Translations under genes and position numbers: made by a program
The notes under the pieces: generated by a model
Told to the model about the DNA's origin: nothing
The model's database searches: none
The model's input: only the letters and a program-made list of their open reading frames with translations
Assembly: GCA_030761205.1 (NCBI GenBank)
Contig: JAULJL010000029.1
Coordinates: forward strand, 3,045,501-3,109,500
DNA: 64,000 nucleotides
Direction of reading: 5' to 3'
From: Fremontodendron californicum
Lineage: Eukaryota > Streptophyta > Magnoliopsida > Malvales > Malvaceae
Shown: piece after piece, positions 23,312 to 36,274 of the stretch
Position numbering within the stretch: position 1 is the stretch's first letter
Layout of the letters: every line of letters starts with the position of its first letter

Positions 23312-25806
23312 GTCACTTGGTCTAGCCAAGATCATGTAGCCATTTCAACCTTTTTGCTTCATCTTTTGTAAAAAATCAGAACCTTAGAATACTCTAAAAA
23401 ACCTTCTAAAAATCATTTTTCACAACAACAAACATGCAAGGAAGAAAAAAAAAAGAATACCAAGGCAAGTAAACATGCCATATTCGGCCATAGCATGAAA
23501 CCATGTAAAAAAAATTGTTTCCCACCATTTTAATGAAGAAAAAGAGATGAAAACATAAGTAAACATTAAAAAACTTTATTTCTATGAAAAATGTAGTAGG
23601 ACAACAAGATAGAAAATCAAGAAAACACCATGGAAAACAAGACAAAAGCTATGCTAGAACTTGGTAGAGATGACTACCTTCAAGATCTCTATTGAAAACC
23701 TTTTTTTTTTATTTCTTCCAAAACCTTTTTATTTGCCAAATTAGCTATTGTTTCCAGCCAAAAAACATATGAAAAAATGAAATCAACCCCCCTCCCTTAG
23801 TCTTGGCTGAATGGCCTCTCCACTATTGGATGGAATTTGCACTTTTTCTCCTCTAATCTTGGCCCTTAGATTAAGATATTTGATGACAACATAAAAATTT
23901 CATCTTGCCAATTGATAGCAGCCCTTAAGATGTGTACTCAGCCCTTGTAGTAACCTCAGCCCTTAGATGCAAAAGAGGACCAATCCCATGCACTCCCTTG
24001 CTTGCCCTGTGCTCTTCCATTCTTGGTCATTGGATGAGGACAACATAAAAATGACATCTTGTAGATTAAATCCATCCCTCAACATATGTACTCAGCCCTT
24101 GTAGATGGCCTAAGCCATTGGATGAAAAGAGACAATCTCATGCACTCCCTTGCTTAACCGAATGGATGCTCACCATTGGATGAGTTGTGCTCATCTTTTT
24201 TCTTCCATTCTTGGCCATTAGATGAGGGTTCTTTCATGAAAAATAAAAATGTCATCTTGGCATTTAAACTTGGCCATTGGATGGTGCATTCAACTTTCCT
24301 ACAAGGCACCTAACCCATTGGATGAAGGGGGGACCATTTGCAAGGTGTTAGTGGTAACATGTGGCTTGATAGTGACTAAGGAATTAAATTGTCCAAGCTT
24401 CCTTCTTCTCCAATCTGTTGGCTGACCAAGGGAAGAAAAATCCCAGCAATTCCTTCTTCTTTCATATTTTCCTCTATTACAAGTTTGCCCTTTTTGGTTT
24501 CTTTGGTGAAATGACCTTTTTGCCCCCCGAACTTAAATAAATAGCAAACAGACTCCAAATTCAGATTTTCTTTTTTCAATACTTCCAAAATAATAAAAAA
24601 TTGAATTCTGGGAGTTTTCAAAAAAGTTCGAGTCCATTTGCTTTTTATTTTCGAAATAGGCCCTTTTATGCACCCAAACTTTATCATTTTTTAAACGAGC
24701 TCCGAATCCATATTTTTCTTCACCAATCTTTTCCAAATAATTTAAAAATATGATCTGGAAGTATTCATAATTTTTGAACCCATTTGCTATTTTTTCGGGA
24801 TTTATCTACTTGAATTACTGCATAGGGACCCAGGATTTGGCCATTTTGTAAATGAACTCCGAATCAAGATTTTCTTTCGCCAATCTCTTCCAAGTAAATT
24901 AAGAATGAGATTTGCAAATTTTCAAAATTTTTGGAGTTCATTTGCTATTTTTTTGGGATTTATCCTGTTGAATTTCTGCATAGGGGACTCGGGATTTGGC
25001 CATTTTGCAAACGAACTCCGAATCAAGATTTTCTTTCTCCAATCTCTTTGAAATGGTTTAAGAATGAGATTTTAAAATTTTCAGAATTTTTGGAGTTCAT
25101 TTTCTATTTTTCCCATATTTTCTAATTTTGCCCTTTTGCCTCCGAAATCCGGTTTTGCTCAAAACAAGTCCGATTTTTAGATTTTCTTCAAACTGAGCCT
25201 TGGGCTATCCTTGTTTAATCATTTCTCATTAATTAAGGGCTTTATCCCTACCGAATCGAGCCATTTCTGTAATTCTTCCAAATTTCATCGAAATCCACCA
25301 AAAACCCTAATTCTCGGTTTTTTTCCGAATAATTTGTCTATCAGTTTTTCTTCCAAGTAGCTTCTCCATTACCCGTAGGCAGTGCTTATCTTTCATTTGA
25401 GACCTTCAATTCTGACCAATTTGATCGTTTAAACACTTTTCCCCAAATTTCTCGAACTAGGTATTTTCTTTCTACTAAATCTCGTAACCCAACTTCCGAC
25501 CTTCATATCTTTCAATGTAGACCTCGGATTATCAAAATTCTTTCACCGTTTTTCAATTGAACCTCAAATCTTCATTTTGAAAGTGGGTTGACTTTTTTAG
25601 TAGTTGACTTTTTTCGGGCTTGACGTTTTCAGGGTTGACTTTTTTCGAGGTTGACTTTTTTGAGTTTGACTTTTTTTGTCTGCTTTCTTAGACTAAGTCT
25701 CGGAATACCACCTGCAAGATGAGAAAAGCCTTTTAGCATTCTATAACATCAATTTAAGAAGAAAATGTACCTGATTTAGAGGTCCGGACAAAATTAAGTG
25801 TTTACA
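23312..25806 (-). repeat. Tat/Ogre 3' LTR, portion beyond element A
   Basis: Continuation of the interrupted LTR. It includes repeated CCATTGGATG/CCCTTAGAT words (23860-24340), a degenerate repeat of about 150 bp containing AAACGAACTCCGAATC (24690-25110), and GTTGACTTTTTT repeats (25585-25670). Short minus-strand frames here have no recognisable relatives. Confidence 0.7.
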
Positions 25807-26039
25807 GCTGCCCCTCTTTAGCTATTGCTGAGAATCAGGAATGAGGCAAAGATAAACAAACACTAATTTTGTCCGGTTAGTGAAATCCATGTGAAGAGAA
25901 AGGAAAGGGAGCTTTCTTTTATCATCATTCATTTTTTTTTTTGAAAAAGTTGTAAATTGAAGATTTTGTCATTAAATTGAATTCCCTGACTAATCAAGGC
26001 TCGACCCGTCTTAAGGAAACGAGTTCGATTTGCAAAAGA

Positions 26040-27260
26040 AAAAATTATGCCTGAAGGTCTTAAAAGTTATGTCCGGAGGTCTTAAAAATGGTGCCCGAAG
26101 GCCTTACCCGTGATTTGGAAAATTATGCCCGAAGGTCTTAAAAATGGTGCCCGAATATCTTAAAAATGGTGCCCGGAGGCCTTACCCGCATGGATGAAAC
26201 CGAAAATTGAAAAATATCTGGATGAAACCAGAGATTAAAAAGGCATGGATGAAACCAGAAAATTGAAAGAGATCTGGATGAAACCAGAAAATTGAGATAA
26301 CATGGGTGAAACCAAAAATTTGAAAATGATCTGGATGGAACCAGAAATTGAAAAGCATGGGTGAAACCAGAAATTTGAAAAAGATTTGGATGAAACCAAA
26401 AATTGAAAAGCATGGGTGAAACCAGAAAATTAAAAAAGATCAGGATGAAACCAAAAATTGAAAAGATCCGAATAAAACCAAAAGTTGAAATGATATGGAT
26501 GAAACCAGAAAATTGAGAAAGATCTGGATGAAACCAGAGATTAAAAAGGCATGGATGAAACCAGAAAATTGAAAATGATCTGGATGAAACCAGAGATTAA
26601 AGGTATAGGTGAAACCAAAAATTTGAAAATGATCTGGATGGAACCAGAAATTAAAGGCAAGGGTGAAACCAGAAATTTGAAAATGATCTGGATGGAACCA
26701 GAGATTAAAGGCATGGGTGAAACCAGAAATTTGAAAACGATCTGGATGGAACCAGAAATTTGAAAAGAATGGGTGAAACCAGAAATTTGAAAAGATCTAG
26801 ATGAAACCAGAGGTTAAAGGCATGGGTGAAACCAGAAATTTGAAAATGATCTGGATGGAACCAGAAATTGAAATGACATAGAAATTAACCTGAAGGATTT
26901 GAGAGAGGATGCAAATGCTTCATGGTGTAAATGTAAATATCTTGGATTGATGCAAATGCTTCTTGAAATGATACAGATATCTTGGATTGATGCAAATGCT
27001 TCAAAATGCAAATGCAAATGTCCCTACGAATCATGTTCATGTAAGTGGTTCATGAATGGGGTAATTCAGCTACAATGAAGATGCAATGATTCTAGAAATG
27101 ATGCATTGCTTGAGATGATGCGAATAAAAATATCTACTAAGGATGTACTTTTAAAAATAGAATGCAAATGCTCATGGAATAGTGCAAATACAAATACTCA
27201 TGAATTATGCAAATGCTTGCTGACACGGGTGCAGATGCAAAGCTTAATAAATAGATGAAT
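26040..27260 (-). repeat. Tandem-repeat arrays in the Tat/Ogre 3' UTR
   Basis: Three adjoining arrays. 26044-26188 has GCCCGAAGGTCTTAAAAATG-type units of about 20-22 bp. 26189-26880 has about twenty units of 32-33 bp built on GGATGAAACCAGAAATTGAA, often alternating GATCTGGATG and GCATGGGTG so that a dimer near 65 bp appears. 26900-27260 has looser GATGCAAATGCTTC units. Such hypervariable 3' UTR minisatellites are a known property of Tat/Ogre elements. The short frames across the array are composition products. Confidence 0.85.
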
Positions 27261-29719
27261 GCTCATGAGTGATGCAAATACCCCTGGTCATTTTTCTAGA
27301 TTTTGGCTTAGCCTTTCCAATTCATTTTTCCTCTTCAAATCAGAGTATATCTTCAATTCATTTTTCAATCTTTGGCTATTCTCTTTGCCCTAATAGCTTT
27401 CAAACTCTTATTGACAAAAGTCTACTTGTCGAGTTCTATTTCTTCTTCTCATATTTGAAAGTCAAGGTTAACCCTAATAGTTCCACACCTTTGAGTTAGA
27501 AAAACCCTTATCTCATGTTAACATCAAAAATGGGTATTTCAAAAATATTTTTATTTTCCTTTTTGAAAAACAATTTTGCTTATTTAATGAAAACTTTTGA
27601 GTCAAAAACTTTAACCCCATAGTGTGTAATGTACAAATCTTTTGAAGACTGATGATCACTGTTAGAAATTTTCCCAACTGTCAATTTTGGTTTTTCAACT
27701 TGAATTGACAAGGCTTGGTACAACATGATTTTTGTTTGTCCAGGAAAAGTTCACAAAAGAAAAATGTATGTCCCTTCTAGGTTCACAAATGGAACAGATT
27801 TTATAAATCATGAATTCATTGAGAACCAAAAAATTCAACATTGTTTTAGTTTCTATATCAAGGTATTCTGACAAGCGTCAAGATTGGCTGGGATGTTTAA
27901 ACTGGAAAGTTGATTTTTGAGAAAAAAAGGTTTCAATTTTTGAAATCAATCATCCAAATGAGAGTTGACAATTTGGGAGGTTCAGGAATTCCTAGATGTT
28001 CCTCGATGACCACTTCTTTAAGATGATCTTCTCTTTTGTGGTATCGTCACTATCATAGATGTCATCAAAAATTCCATTTTACTCTAGGCCCGTTTTTGGC
28101 TTTTCGCCCTAAAGTCTCATTCTCTCCAGTTTTTTCTTTTTTCCTTTTTTCATTGTTTTACCATGCATTTGAGAATTTTAAATTCTTCCTTAGTGAAATA
28201 ATAATTTGATGAGATGGGATAAAATCTGAGGAAAAAACCCTTCAAGTTAAATGCTTGATAAAAATGGACTTTTAAAGCACGTAATGTAGGCCATGGCTCA
28301 GGGTTCAAAAAGAAAGGATAAATAGGCCCCAAAATATATGTTTGAGGGTAATCAGATCAAGGATAATTTCTTGAGGAGGATTCTCTTTGAAACATTTATC
28401 CCTTTTTGGACTTTTATTCCATTTTGACTTTTTGCTCTTTTTCTTCCTTGCTTTTGGCTTTCATTTGCCATACTTTTTCACATTTTTTCTTGGCTTTTGT
28501 TTTGATTTCTTGGCTTCCATTTCACCATCTTTTCCTTTTCCTTTTTCTTTTTCTTTGACAGAGTGAGCCCGTATTTATTCGGGGCTCCATTTGCTTTGTA
28601 TCTGTCTTTGAGCTAGGACTCATTTTTTCGTGATCTTTGAGAAGATCTTTCCTCGCATTTGCCCCCCAGTGTAGAGGGTAATCCTTGATCAGGGTTTAAA
28701 GAAGAAAAAATTCTTTCAGCTCAAAAGGGGTGACTATGGATAATTTCTTTTTGTGACAGGGACATGAAAGATGGTCATTTCTCATGTCAAGCATGAATAT
28801 TCATATTGAAAAGCAATCCCCAGGGGAAATAGATATTCAGAATTTCCTTTTACACTTTGGAATCATCCGAATTCTCATATGCATGATATCACAATTTTTT
28901 TTGTCACATGCCCCAATGATTCATGCGTTAGTCCATCATTTTTCACCATATATCTATCATTTCCACATATAATGCCCCAGTTTGATTAACAATGAGAATT
29001 CGTATCAACGAGGAACATAACAAGTTTAGGTCTATTTTACAAAGGCTGAGTTTCAAATATGAGTTCTTTGAAAGGACAAGGAAAATACGACCCAGAAATG
29101 GGTTTTATCTGGGACATGGGATAATCTAGTTTAATCATTATGCCCCAAGGTGTCAATCATGAAGTGATGTTTGGGGTAATTAGTGTTTTGTGGTTATTGG
29201 TAAAGGTCATGAAATGGCTTTAGCACAATCTTGACATACATCAATTTACCAAAATCTAGATTCTTGAAAGAATGTCTCATTTGTTTGAATTTAAAAGAAT
29301 TCGAAAAATTTTCAAAAAGTTCGTTCCCTTGTTCATGGCCTAGACTAGGATTTACATCTTTGCTTATTTTGCAATGACAATGGTTTATGAAGTTTAATCA
29401 ATCATATTGCTTGAAGCATTAGGTCTTTCAAGTTATCTTAGTTTCAAGGATTTAGACATATGGAAATCCCGAAAGAGGGAAGGTATTGGGTCATTTCTAA
29501 CAATGATCATCAATATTCTCGAGAATATCCATTGTTAGAACCTCTTTAATGTTTGTTTTTACACATTCAATTTATTGTTAAAACACAACAAACATAAAAA
29601 ACATTCAAAATTCATTTATTTCATGGGGATGTTAACATAAGACAAGTGTTTTCATCATGAGGTATGAAACTAAATGCATAAAAACCTCCCCTTGACATTT
29701 TCTCCCTAATTCAAACTGG
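27261..29719 (-). other. Tat/Ogre internal region where pol would lie, non-coding
   Basis: 2.4 kb between gag and the 3' UTR repeats. I see no reverse transcriptase, RNase H, integrase or protease motif on either strand. Pyrimidine-rich stretches occur on the plus strand (28380-28560). Confidence 0.6.
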
Positions 29720-31233
29720 TTATTCCTCGGTACTCTTTTCGACCTTTCCATCTTCTTCCCCTATTATGACATCCACAATGGTCTCATCATTCCTATTCAG
29801 TATATTCTCCCTGCTGTCTGACCTTTGTTTCTTCCCCACATCTAACTGTCCTTTATTAATGAGTGCTTGAACCTTCTGTTTCAGACATAGGCAATTTTTC
29901 GTGGAATGTCCCCGATTCCCAGAATGATAATCACAATATGCATTCTCGTCATACCAACTCGGATATGGGGGTTGGATAGGCTCCACTGGAACTTTAGTAT
30001 GGAGTTTCTCTTCAACCAGCTGGGGCAATAGTTCAAAGTAAGACATGGGGTGTGGCTCAAACTGATCTCTTCTTCGGATATTCTTCTGTTTCCTCTGGCT
30101 GACAAAAGGTTGAAAATTTACTGGATTCTGAGAGGCCATCGGCTATAAGTATGAACCCTGGGATACATAGTTCGTAGAAGGACAGGGTGGTTGGTATGAA
30201 GTAACCGGAATACACGGGGCAAAGTCTCCCACAGCTTGGACATCTTCCTCTTTCTTTTTGGGCGTTCTATTTCTCTCTGCATTAAATGTTTTACCTCCTT
30301 CGAGTTTCCCAGCCTTGATAGCATTTTCAATCATTTCCCCAAAGATTACCATATCCGAAAAATTCTTCATGGTGTTGCCAACAAGTCTATCGTAGTATGG
30401 GGCCTGTAGTGTATTCACAAAAAAGACAGTGGTTTCCTTCTGAGTTAAGGGCAGTTGTACTTGGGTGGCCATGTTCCTCTACCTCTGAGCATACTCTTTG
30501 AAGCTCTTAGTAACCTTTTTCTCCATATTTTGCATGGTGAGACGGTCAGGTGTCATGTCAGTCACTTGCTTGTACTAGTTTAGAAAAACCCTGACCAAAT
30601 CATTCCAAGAGCGAATCTGATCCTTTCTCAACTGACTATACCACCTAATTGCGGACCCGCTGGGGCTATCCTAAAAACAGTGAATCAAAAGCTTATCATT
30701 ATCTATGTGACTTGCCATCTTTCGACAGAACATGGTGATGTGGGTTGATGGATCGGTCGTCTCGTCACATTTCACAAAGTCAGGGATCTTGAATTCAGGA
30801 GGAATGACTAAATTGAGGACCAAGCATCGTTCCTTCGCATCCACAGTCCCGAATACATCTGTATTTTCTATTGCTCGGAGCCTTTCATCTAACAACTGAT
30901 ATTTTCCTCGGGAATCTGTCAACTCAGCCATATTTGACTCAACCATTTTCAACTTTTCCCGTTCAGCTGGGTCGTCTAAGTTCAGGATGTTACTGGGTTA
31001 ACTGTGTTCTGGCCATCCATCATTACGACCTCATTCTGACCCTTTTATGCCTCTAACCTTTCTCTGGCGGCAAAGTTTTCAGTGTATCCTTTTCCCTTGA
31101 TTACGACGGACATTAGCTCTATCAATTTAGTCACCTGATCCTTAGATTCTGCTTGAGACTTTGCCAGCTGTTCTCGCAATTCTTCCTGTACCCTTTCCAT
31201 TCTTTCCATTCGGGCAACTTGTTCATTCTCCAT
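29720..31233 (-). pseudogene. gag: Decayed gag of the Tat/Ogre element
   Basis: Read from 31233 downward: a glutamine/glutamate-rich coiled-coil N-terminus (EQVARMERMERVQEELREQL), a PPEFKIPDF/DPSTHITMF segment typical of the Tat gag capsid start, RWYSQLRKDQI, a FVNTLQAPYYDRLVG block, FSDMVIFGEMIENAIKAGK, and a C-terminal YPSWYDENAYCDYHSGNRGH / KNC-x-C knuckle-like segment followed by LKQKVQALI. The frame is broken by at least four stops (near 30670, 30579, 30481 and 30142) and by frame changes near 30950-31050. It ends without pol. The wording of these blocks is what assigns the lineage. Confidence 0.8.
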
Positions 31234-33100
31234 AGCACTAGCCTGTATTGAAAAGGGTACTCAGTACTTCTTATACCTCTGATATGAAATGGAAGCTTCT
31301 TCAAAACTCTCAAAGCAAAGCCAACTTCTGTTTTATTTCCCCAAATGTATGTCATGATGAATGAGTCATGATTGTCATTTCATGCATGTGAAGAATAAAA
31401 AAAAATGATGTATGGACATATATAGTGGAAACATGCTAACCATGTATGTAATAAATGCAATCACGATGCCAACATACTGAAAGCAAAGAATAAATAAATC
31501 AACGCATGGATCTATGCAATGAATAACAATGTATATTTTAGCTTATTTCCCAATGAATGATCATATACACTATGAATGCAACACGATGTCAATTATGATG
31601 TATGTAAACAATGAATGATTGACATAGAGCATATACAAAGAAACTCATTCCATGTGTGTAATGAATGTATCCTAATGTTAATAAGACAGATTAATGCATG
31701 AGCATATCATGATAACTATGTATGCTATGGATGTACTCTAATGCCAACATGATGCATTAAAAGAATAAATAAATTGATACATAGGTATATACAAATAATG
31801 ACCATGCATGTCATAAATGTATTTACAATGAATGACTATGCATGCTATGACTGTAACATGATGTCAAAATGATACATGTAAAGAATAAATGAATTAACAC
31901 AAAGGTATATACAATGACCAATGATTTCACGAAATTAGTGGGGGCAAATTTTGATTATTCAAATATCTCATTATGCAAAATTTGCCTCCAAATTTAATCT
32001 GATTTTTTGAAACATGTTTTCTCTATGATAAGCCAAACATATTATTTTCAAAAGAATTTCGGGGTAGTGGATCCTAATATGGTATAATATGCAAATGTTC
32101 ATGTAACACTACAGGTTCATAATCATCAAATGAGATTATTACCAACTGTTTATTGCAAAGAATGAGATAAAAAATACAACCATGAATGTACATACTCTAT
32201 CACACATACATGAAATGTGCAAAATGCAAAAATGTTTGAAAAAGAATATTTTGATATTTTCAATTTTAAAAAGCTAGTGAACACTTGCCCCAATATTATC
32301 TACTTATATAGGCATCACGGTGCCTTTGGGGCGGAGTATCACATTTATTTACGGGCGATGTACGTACATTGTTGCCCGATCCACAACCCTTATTTATAGT
32401 GTAAAATAGGTAACAAAAGGTTAGAAATGTCCCTCCATGTGTTCCTATCTTCGGTATCTATAAAAAAATTCGGCAGGGCTTCGCCTATGTTGGCTCTATG
32501 GTTCACTATATGTGGGTGAATGGTTCTAAAAGGCCCTCAATTGTTCCTCACTGTCGCCTGTGAAGGCTAGTAAGGCACCCCAATAAAAGTGGGTTCAATT
32601 CGTTAGAGTATATTTTCCTAAGCTCTTACGGAGGATCATCACGAATGCGTTAGGTACTTTATACTCCGGAAGTGCTTCGCTAGACCATATGGAGGATCAT
32701 GACGAAGGCGTAGTTACTTTACTCCCACTTAAAAGGACGAAACCCGGGTAGAGAGTTCATGTTACGCAAATGCAAATGTAGTGTGTGCGGAGGAACAACA
32801 AACCTTTCACCACCTATTCTACAATCCTTATTCTAAATATCCCAACAATTTATTAAAATAAAGATCAAGAATAGTGTAACGCATTAACCAACAAGCAATT
32901 ATAATATACAACATTAAATAACTAGAGAAAAATAATAAAATGGATGCACATGAGTATGACCATAGTCAAAAACATTTTATTATTTTCAAAATTCACCTTA
33001 TTTAAAAAAAAACGTGGGAATTAAAATTAAATACCAATTAAACCAATAAAACCGAGACTTTGATATCACACGACTAATTTTAGGCCTGATTCTCTAAAAT
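31234..33100 (-). other. Tat/Ogre leader, low-complexity
   Basis: Non-coding. 31380-31930 is a degenerate array of ATGAATG/ATGCATG words. 32280-32780 has higher GC with repeated GGAGGATCATSACGAA at about 32630 and 32692. No extra open frame upstream of gag was recognised. Confidence 0.55.
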
Positions 33101-33118
33101 ATCCCAGTGGAGTCGCCA
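33101..33118 (-). promoter_or_regulatory. Candidate primer binding site of the Tat/Ogre element
   Basis: On the minus strand TGGCGACTCCACTGGGAT starts 3 nt after the LTR end. Its first bases pair with a tRNA CCA end. I recall tRNA-Arg-type sites of this form in Ogre elements but cannot check it. Confidence 0.65.
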
Positions 33119-33121
33119 AGC

Positions 33122-35304
33122 TGTCGATACGTGATCCCGATCGCGGGGAACCCGTTCGAGTGAGGAAGGAAACAAAAGTAGAGGAAAAGATGACTTAATT
33201 CCTCTAGAAATAAAATAAACAGTCGAGGGTATAAAAACGGCCTCGTAAAAAGACATGGAGTCACCACCAATCTTTTTTAGCTAGGTGTGATCGGCCACCT
33301 ATTAAAACCGGTTTTATAAAACATTTTAAAATTAATTAAAACATTTTTAAAACCACTTTCAAGTCTGCGTTACAAACTAGAGAAATCAAATAAGCGGGTT
33401 CGGGAGTCGGTTAGTGCGGGGAACGATTAGCACCCCCACAATGCCCGTATCAAACGGTACCTTATTTATCGTGTGTTTTTTCAAGTCTTGGTAAAAAAAT
33501 CGGTTTTAATTTAGTATTTCAAGTTAATTCAAAATTTAAAGAAAAATAATTTCATTTTTAATTGAAAATGATCTGAAATTTATTAATTCAAAATTTTCCT
33601 ATATTCCCCGACAAAATCGGCAAAATATAGAATTTTTTATTCATTTGGAAAACTTTCCGAATCATTCTCGTTTTTTGAAGGAAAGATATTCTTTTATTAA
33701 TGATTATTGATGATATTCCCTCCAGTAAACCCGGTAGAGAACTCATGAATTATTTTAACTCGGGAATATCTTTATTTTTATTGAAAATCATTATCTTTTT
33801 TCAAAACATTTAAAAATATGAACATGAACATGTATGACATAAATAAAATGACATGGCAAAGTCTAGATAATATAATGCAACCTAAATGATATGACATAAT
33901 TTAAATGACATAGTATATTCTAGGTAAAAATGAAAAATCCTAAATGTCATGGTATATTCTAAATGAGATAAAATGATTTAAATGACATGGCAATTCTAAA
34001 TGATATGGCACATTTTAAATGACATGGCATATTCTAAATAATTAAACCTAGATGACATGGAATATGATGAAATGTCATGAAACATAAAATAATGCTATCA
34101 TAAAATATGTATGAAAATAAAATAAAAATGCATGAGCATAGTATATGCTAAATAATGTGACAAAAATAAATGACTAAATAAAAAAAATATGGGATATCAT
34201 GAAACATTCAAAATCATATGGCAAACAATATAAGATCATAAAATATGAATCAAAATAATAAAAATACCATGGAAAATATCATAGCAAAAACCACACATTT
34301 AAATAAAATGCATGAACATGGAAAATACAATGTATGAAAATGTATTTCTTCCTCTAAATAAAGAAATCCGTATATCTAAAAAGATATCCGGCTACCTTAG
34401 GAAAATATGTCAAATTAGATTTTCTAAAAAAAAAAAAACATTGTAATTGTTTGAAAACAATTTTGAGGAAAACTTTGAATAAAAATTAAAACCCTTACCA
34501 AACCCTTTTAAAATGGCTCTAATTTTCTAAGTTCAAAATCCCGGACTTAACCACCCTTAACCCGAGATTTATAAAATCATTTTTAAAGTTTAAGAAGGTT
34601 TAGAAACTACCCTAAGACAGTAGCTAAAGTTTCTAACCAACCCCCTCTAAATGCCTTGGCCAAATTCAACCATTATTCCTCTTTTGATTTCAAATCTACC
34701 TCTACTCTCTGGTTTTGCCACACGATTTTTTAGCCTATTTTTAAAAATTGAAAAAAATCTAAAAAAAATATTGGAGACTCAGAACATGTAAAAATACACG
34801 ATAAAAAATTGGATTAATTTTCTGATTAAAGATGACTGCCTAAAACAATCGGAGATGTTTGAGTACTAGGTGAAAAAAACTGTTTTGTCAAAACACATTT
34901 TTTGCCTTTGATAAAGTCATTCAAAAATCAAAGTAAAATTTGTTGGGGATCATCCTAAAGACCTAAGAACAGTAGCTAAACATTTAAAAACCTTGGACAA
35001 AAATTGGCTATGTAAAAAAAAAAAAACCACAAAGGTAGAATAATCAATTTGACAATTCCTTAATTTTTCACAAGTATTCTCAAGAGAGCATGACTTTGAG
35101 CCATTAATTGGCCTAAGTCACAAATCAAGTGGCAATGACATGGAATGCATGAACATACAGCAAATGAAATGTATGAAATGCATGGTCTAAAGGTCTAAAT
35201 GGTAAAGAAATGCATGACAATTCAAGACAACCTAAATGCCTATCATGAATTTGCATGGCAATAAATGCTATCCTAACTCAATATGCATGCAATGCTTGAT
35301 AATG
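33122..35304 (-). repeat. Tat/Ogre 5' LTR, truncated
   Basis: It aligns with 10675-12839 (TGTCGATAC end, CGAGTGAGGA, GCGGGTTCGGGAGTCGG blocks) with scattered differences, far more than between the Athila LTR pairs, so this element is older. Similarity stops at about 35304, where copia sequence begins. Confidence 0.85.
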
Positions 35305-36274
35305 TTAAAGAAGCTTTCTTCTAATGCAAAATAAAAATGGATAAATGCAATGGAAGATGGAGTTTACGAGATCAAACAATGTTTGAGAATTGGTTGATCT
35401 ACCAAAAAGACGCAAAGCAATTGGGAACAAATGGGTTCTCAAGATTAAGCGTAAGTCTGATAGGACTATTAAATATACAAGGCATGTCTTGTAGCTAAGG
35501 GGTATACAAGAGGCTTTCTCTCTTGTTGTAAGGTTTAGATTAGAGTTTAGATTAGAGTTTAGATTAGAGTAGTAGCAAGTTTAGATTACAGTTTAGATTT
35601 ACGTTTAATTCTGGCCATAGTAGCAAGTTTAGATTAGAGTTGCATCAAATAAATGTAAGAACTATCTTTCTAAACAGAGAATTGGGAGAGGAAATCTACA
35701 TGGAACAACCAGTAGGTTTCATTGACATAGGTAAAGAGCATAAAGTGTGCAAGTTAGTAAGATCAATTTGTGATCTTAAGTAATCTTCCAAATAGTGGTA
35801 TATTAGATTTCATCAAGCAATCATTTCGTATGATTTTATCATGATTGATGAGGACTATTGTGTATATGTCAAAAGAACCAAAGACAAGTTTGTGATCTTG
35901 TCGCTTCATATGGATTACATACTGTTGATCGAAAATGTAAAAAGTACATCATTATGGAGAAAAATTGGTTGTCCTCAAATTTTGATATGAATGACAAGGG
36001 TGAAGCAGCTTACATTCATGGAGTGAAAATCACTTGGGATCGTTCTAAGAAATTACTTACTCTTTCAAAAGAGTTGTATATTAATAAAGTTCTTGAACGA
36101 TTCAAAATGCAAGACTGCAAACCAATTTGGTACTCCTATTGCAAAAGGCGAATGCCTGAGTAAAAGAATGTGTCCTAAGACTCCACAAGAAAAAGAACAA
36201 ATGGCAAGAGTTCCTTATTCTATTGCTGTAGGAAGCCTTATTTATGCTATGATGTGCAAAAGATCGGATATCTG
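35305..36274 (+). pseudogene. Ty1/copia reverse transcriptase remnant, left part
   Basis: Broken frames read as a copia RT: NAMEDGVYEIK..., KACLVAKGYTRG, ELGEEIYMEQPVGF, YCVYVKRTKDKFVILSLHMD, and GEAAYIHGVKITWDRSKKLL. The region where the YVDD catalytic motif should be reads HMDYILLIEN in the best frame, and several stops and frame changes occur, so it is dead. A TTTAGATTAGAG tandem repeat (about 35525-35645) has expanded inside it. It is cut after RSDIC by element B and resumes at 49901 with YVVGLVN in the same frame. Confidence 0.85.

Larger units (their letters stand above)
10675..25806 (-). repeat. Tat/Ogre 3' LTR, interrupted by Athila element A
   Basis: On the minus strand the LTR starts TGTAAACACTTAATTTTGTC at 25806 and ends GTATCGACA at 10675. 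Without nested element A and its target duplication it is about 6.06 kb, and about 5.8 kb without the hAT MITE. Parts at 11390-11780 and 12640-13280 are low-complexity, rich in ATGACATGG and AATGCATGA words. The polypurine tract AAAGAGGGGCAGC (minus strand) directly precedes the start. No coding frame of note exists; the 188-residue frame near 13428-13994 runs through the MITE and repeats. Confidence 0.8.
10675..35304 (-). mobile_element. Tat/Ogre-like Ty3/gypsy element, non-autonomous
   Basis: On the minus strand the order is: truncated 5' LTR (33122-35304), primer site (33101-33118), leader, decayed gag (29720-31233), a pol-less stretch, a tandem-repeat-rich 3' UTR (about 26040-27260), a polypurine tract (about 25807-25825) and a 3' LTR (10675-25806). 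The LTRs pair: 10675-12839 aligns with 33122-35304. The gag type, very long LTR and 3' UTR minisatellites fit the Tat lineage that includes Ogre. No protease, reverse transcriptase, RNase H or integrase was found, so it must have moved in trans. Athila element A and a hAT MITE are nested in the 3' LTR. The 5' LTR ends abruptly against copia sequence, so the upstream part and target duplication are lost. Confidence 0.8.

Noticed and set aside
24376..24736. Minus-strand frames in the Tat/Ogre LTR
   Set aside because: They lie in a degenerate 150-bp repeat region of the LTR, with no motif.
26189..26880. Regularly spaced short repeats, considered as CRISPR-like
   Set aside because: Units are contiguous and drift gradually with no unique spacers; the context is a plant retroelement 3' UTR.
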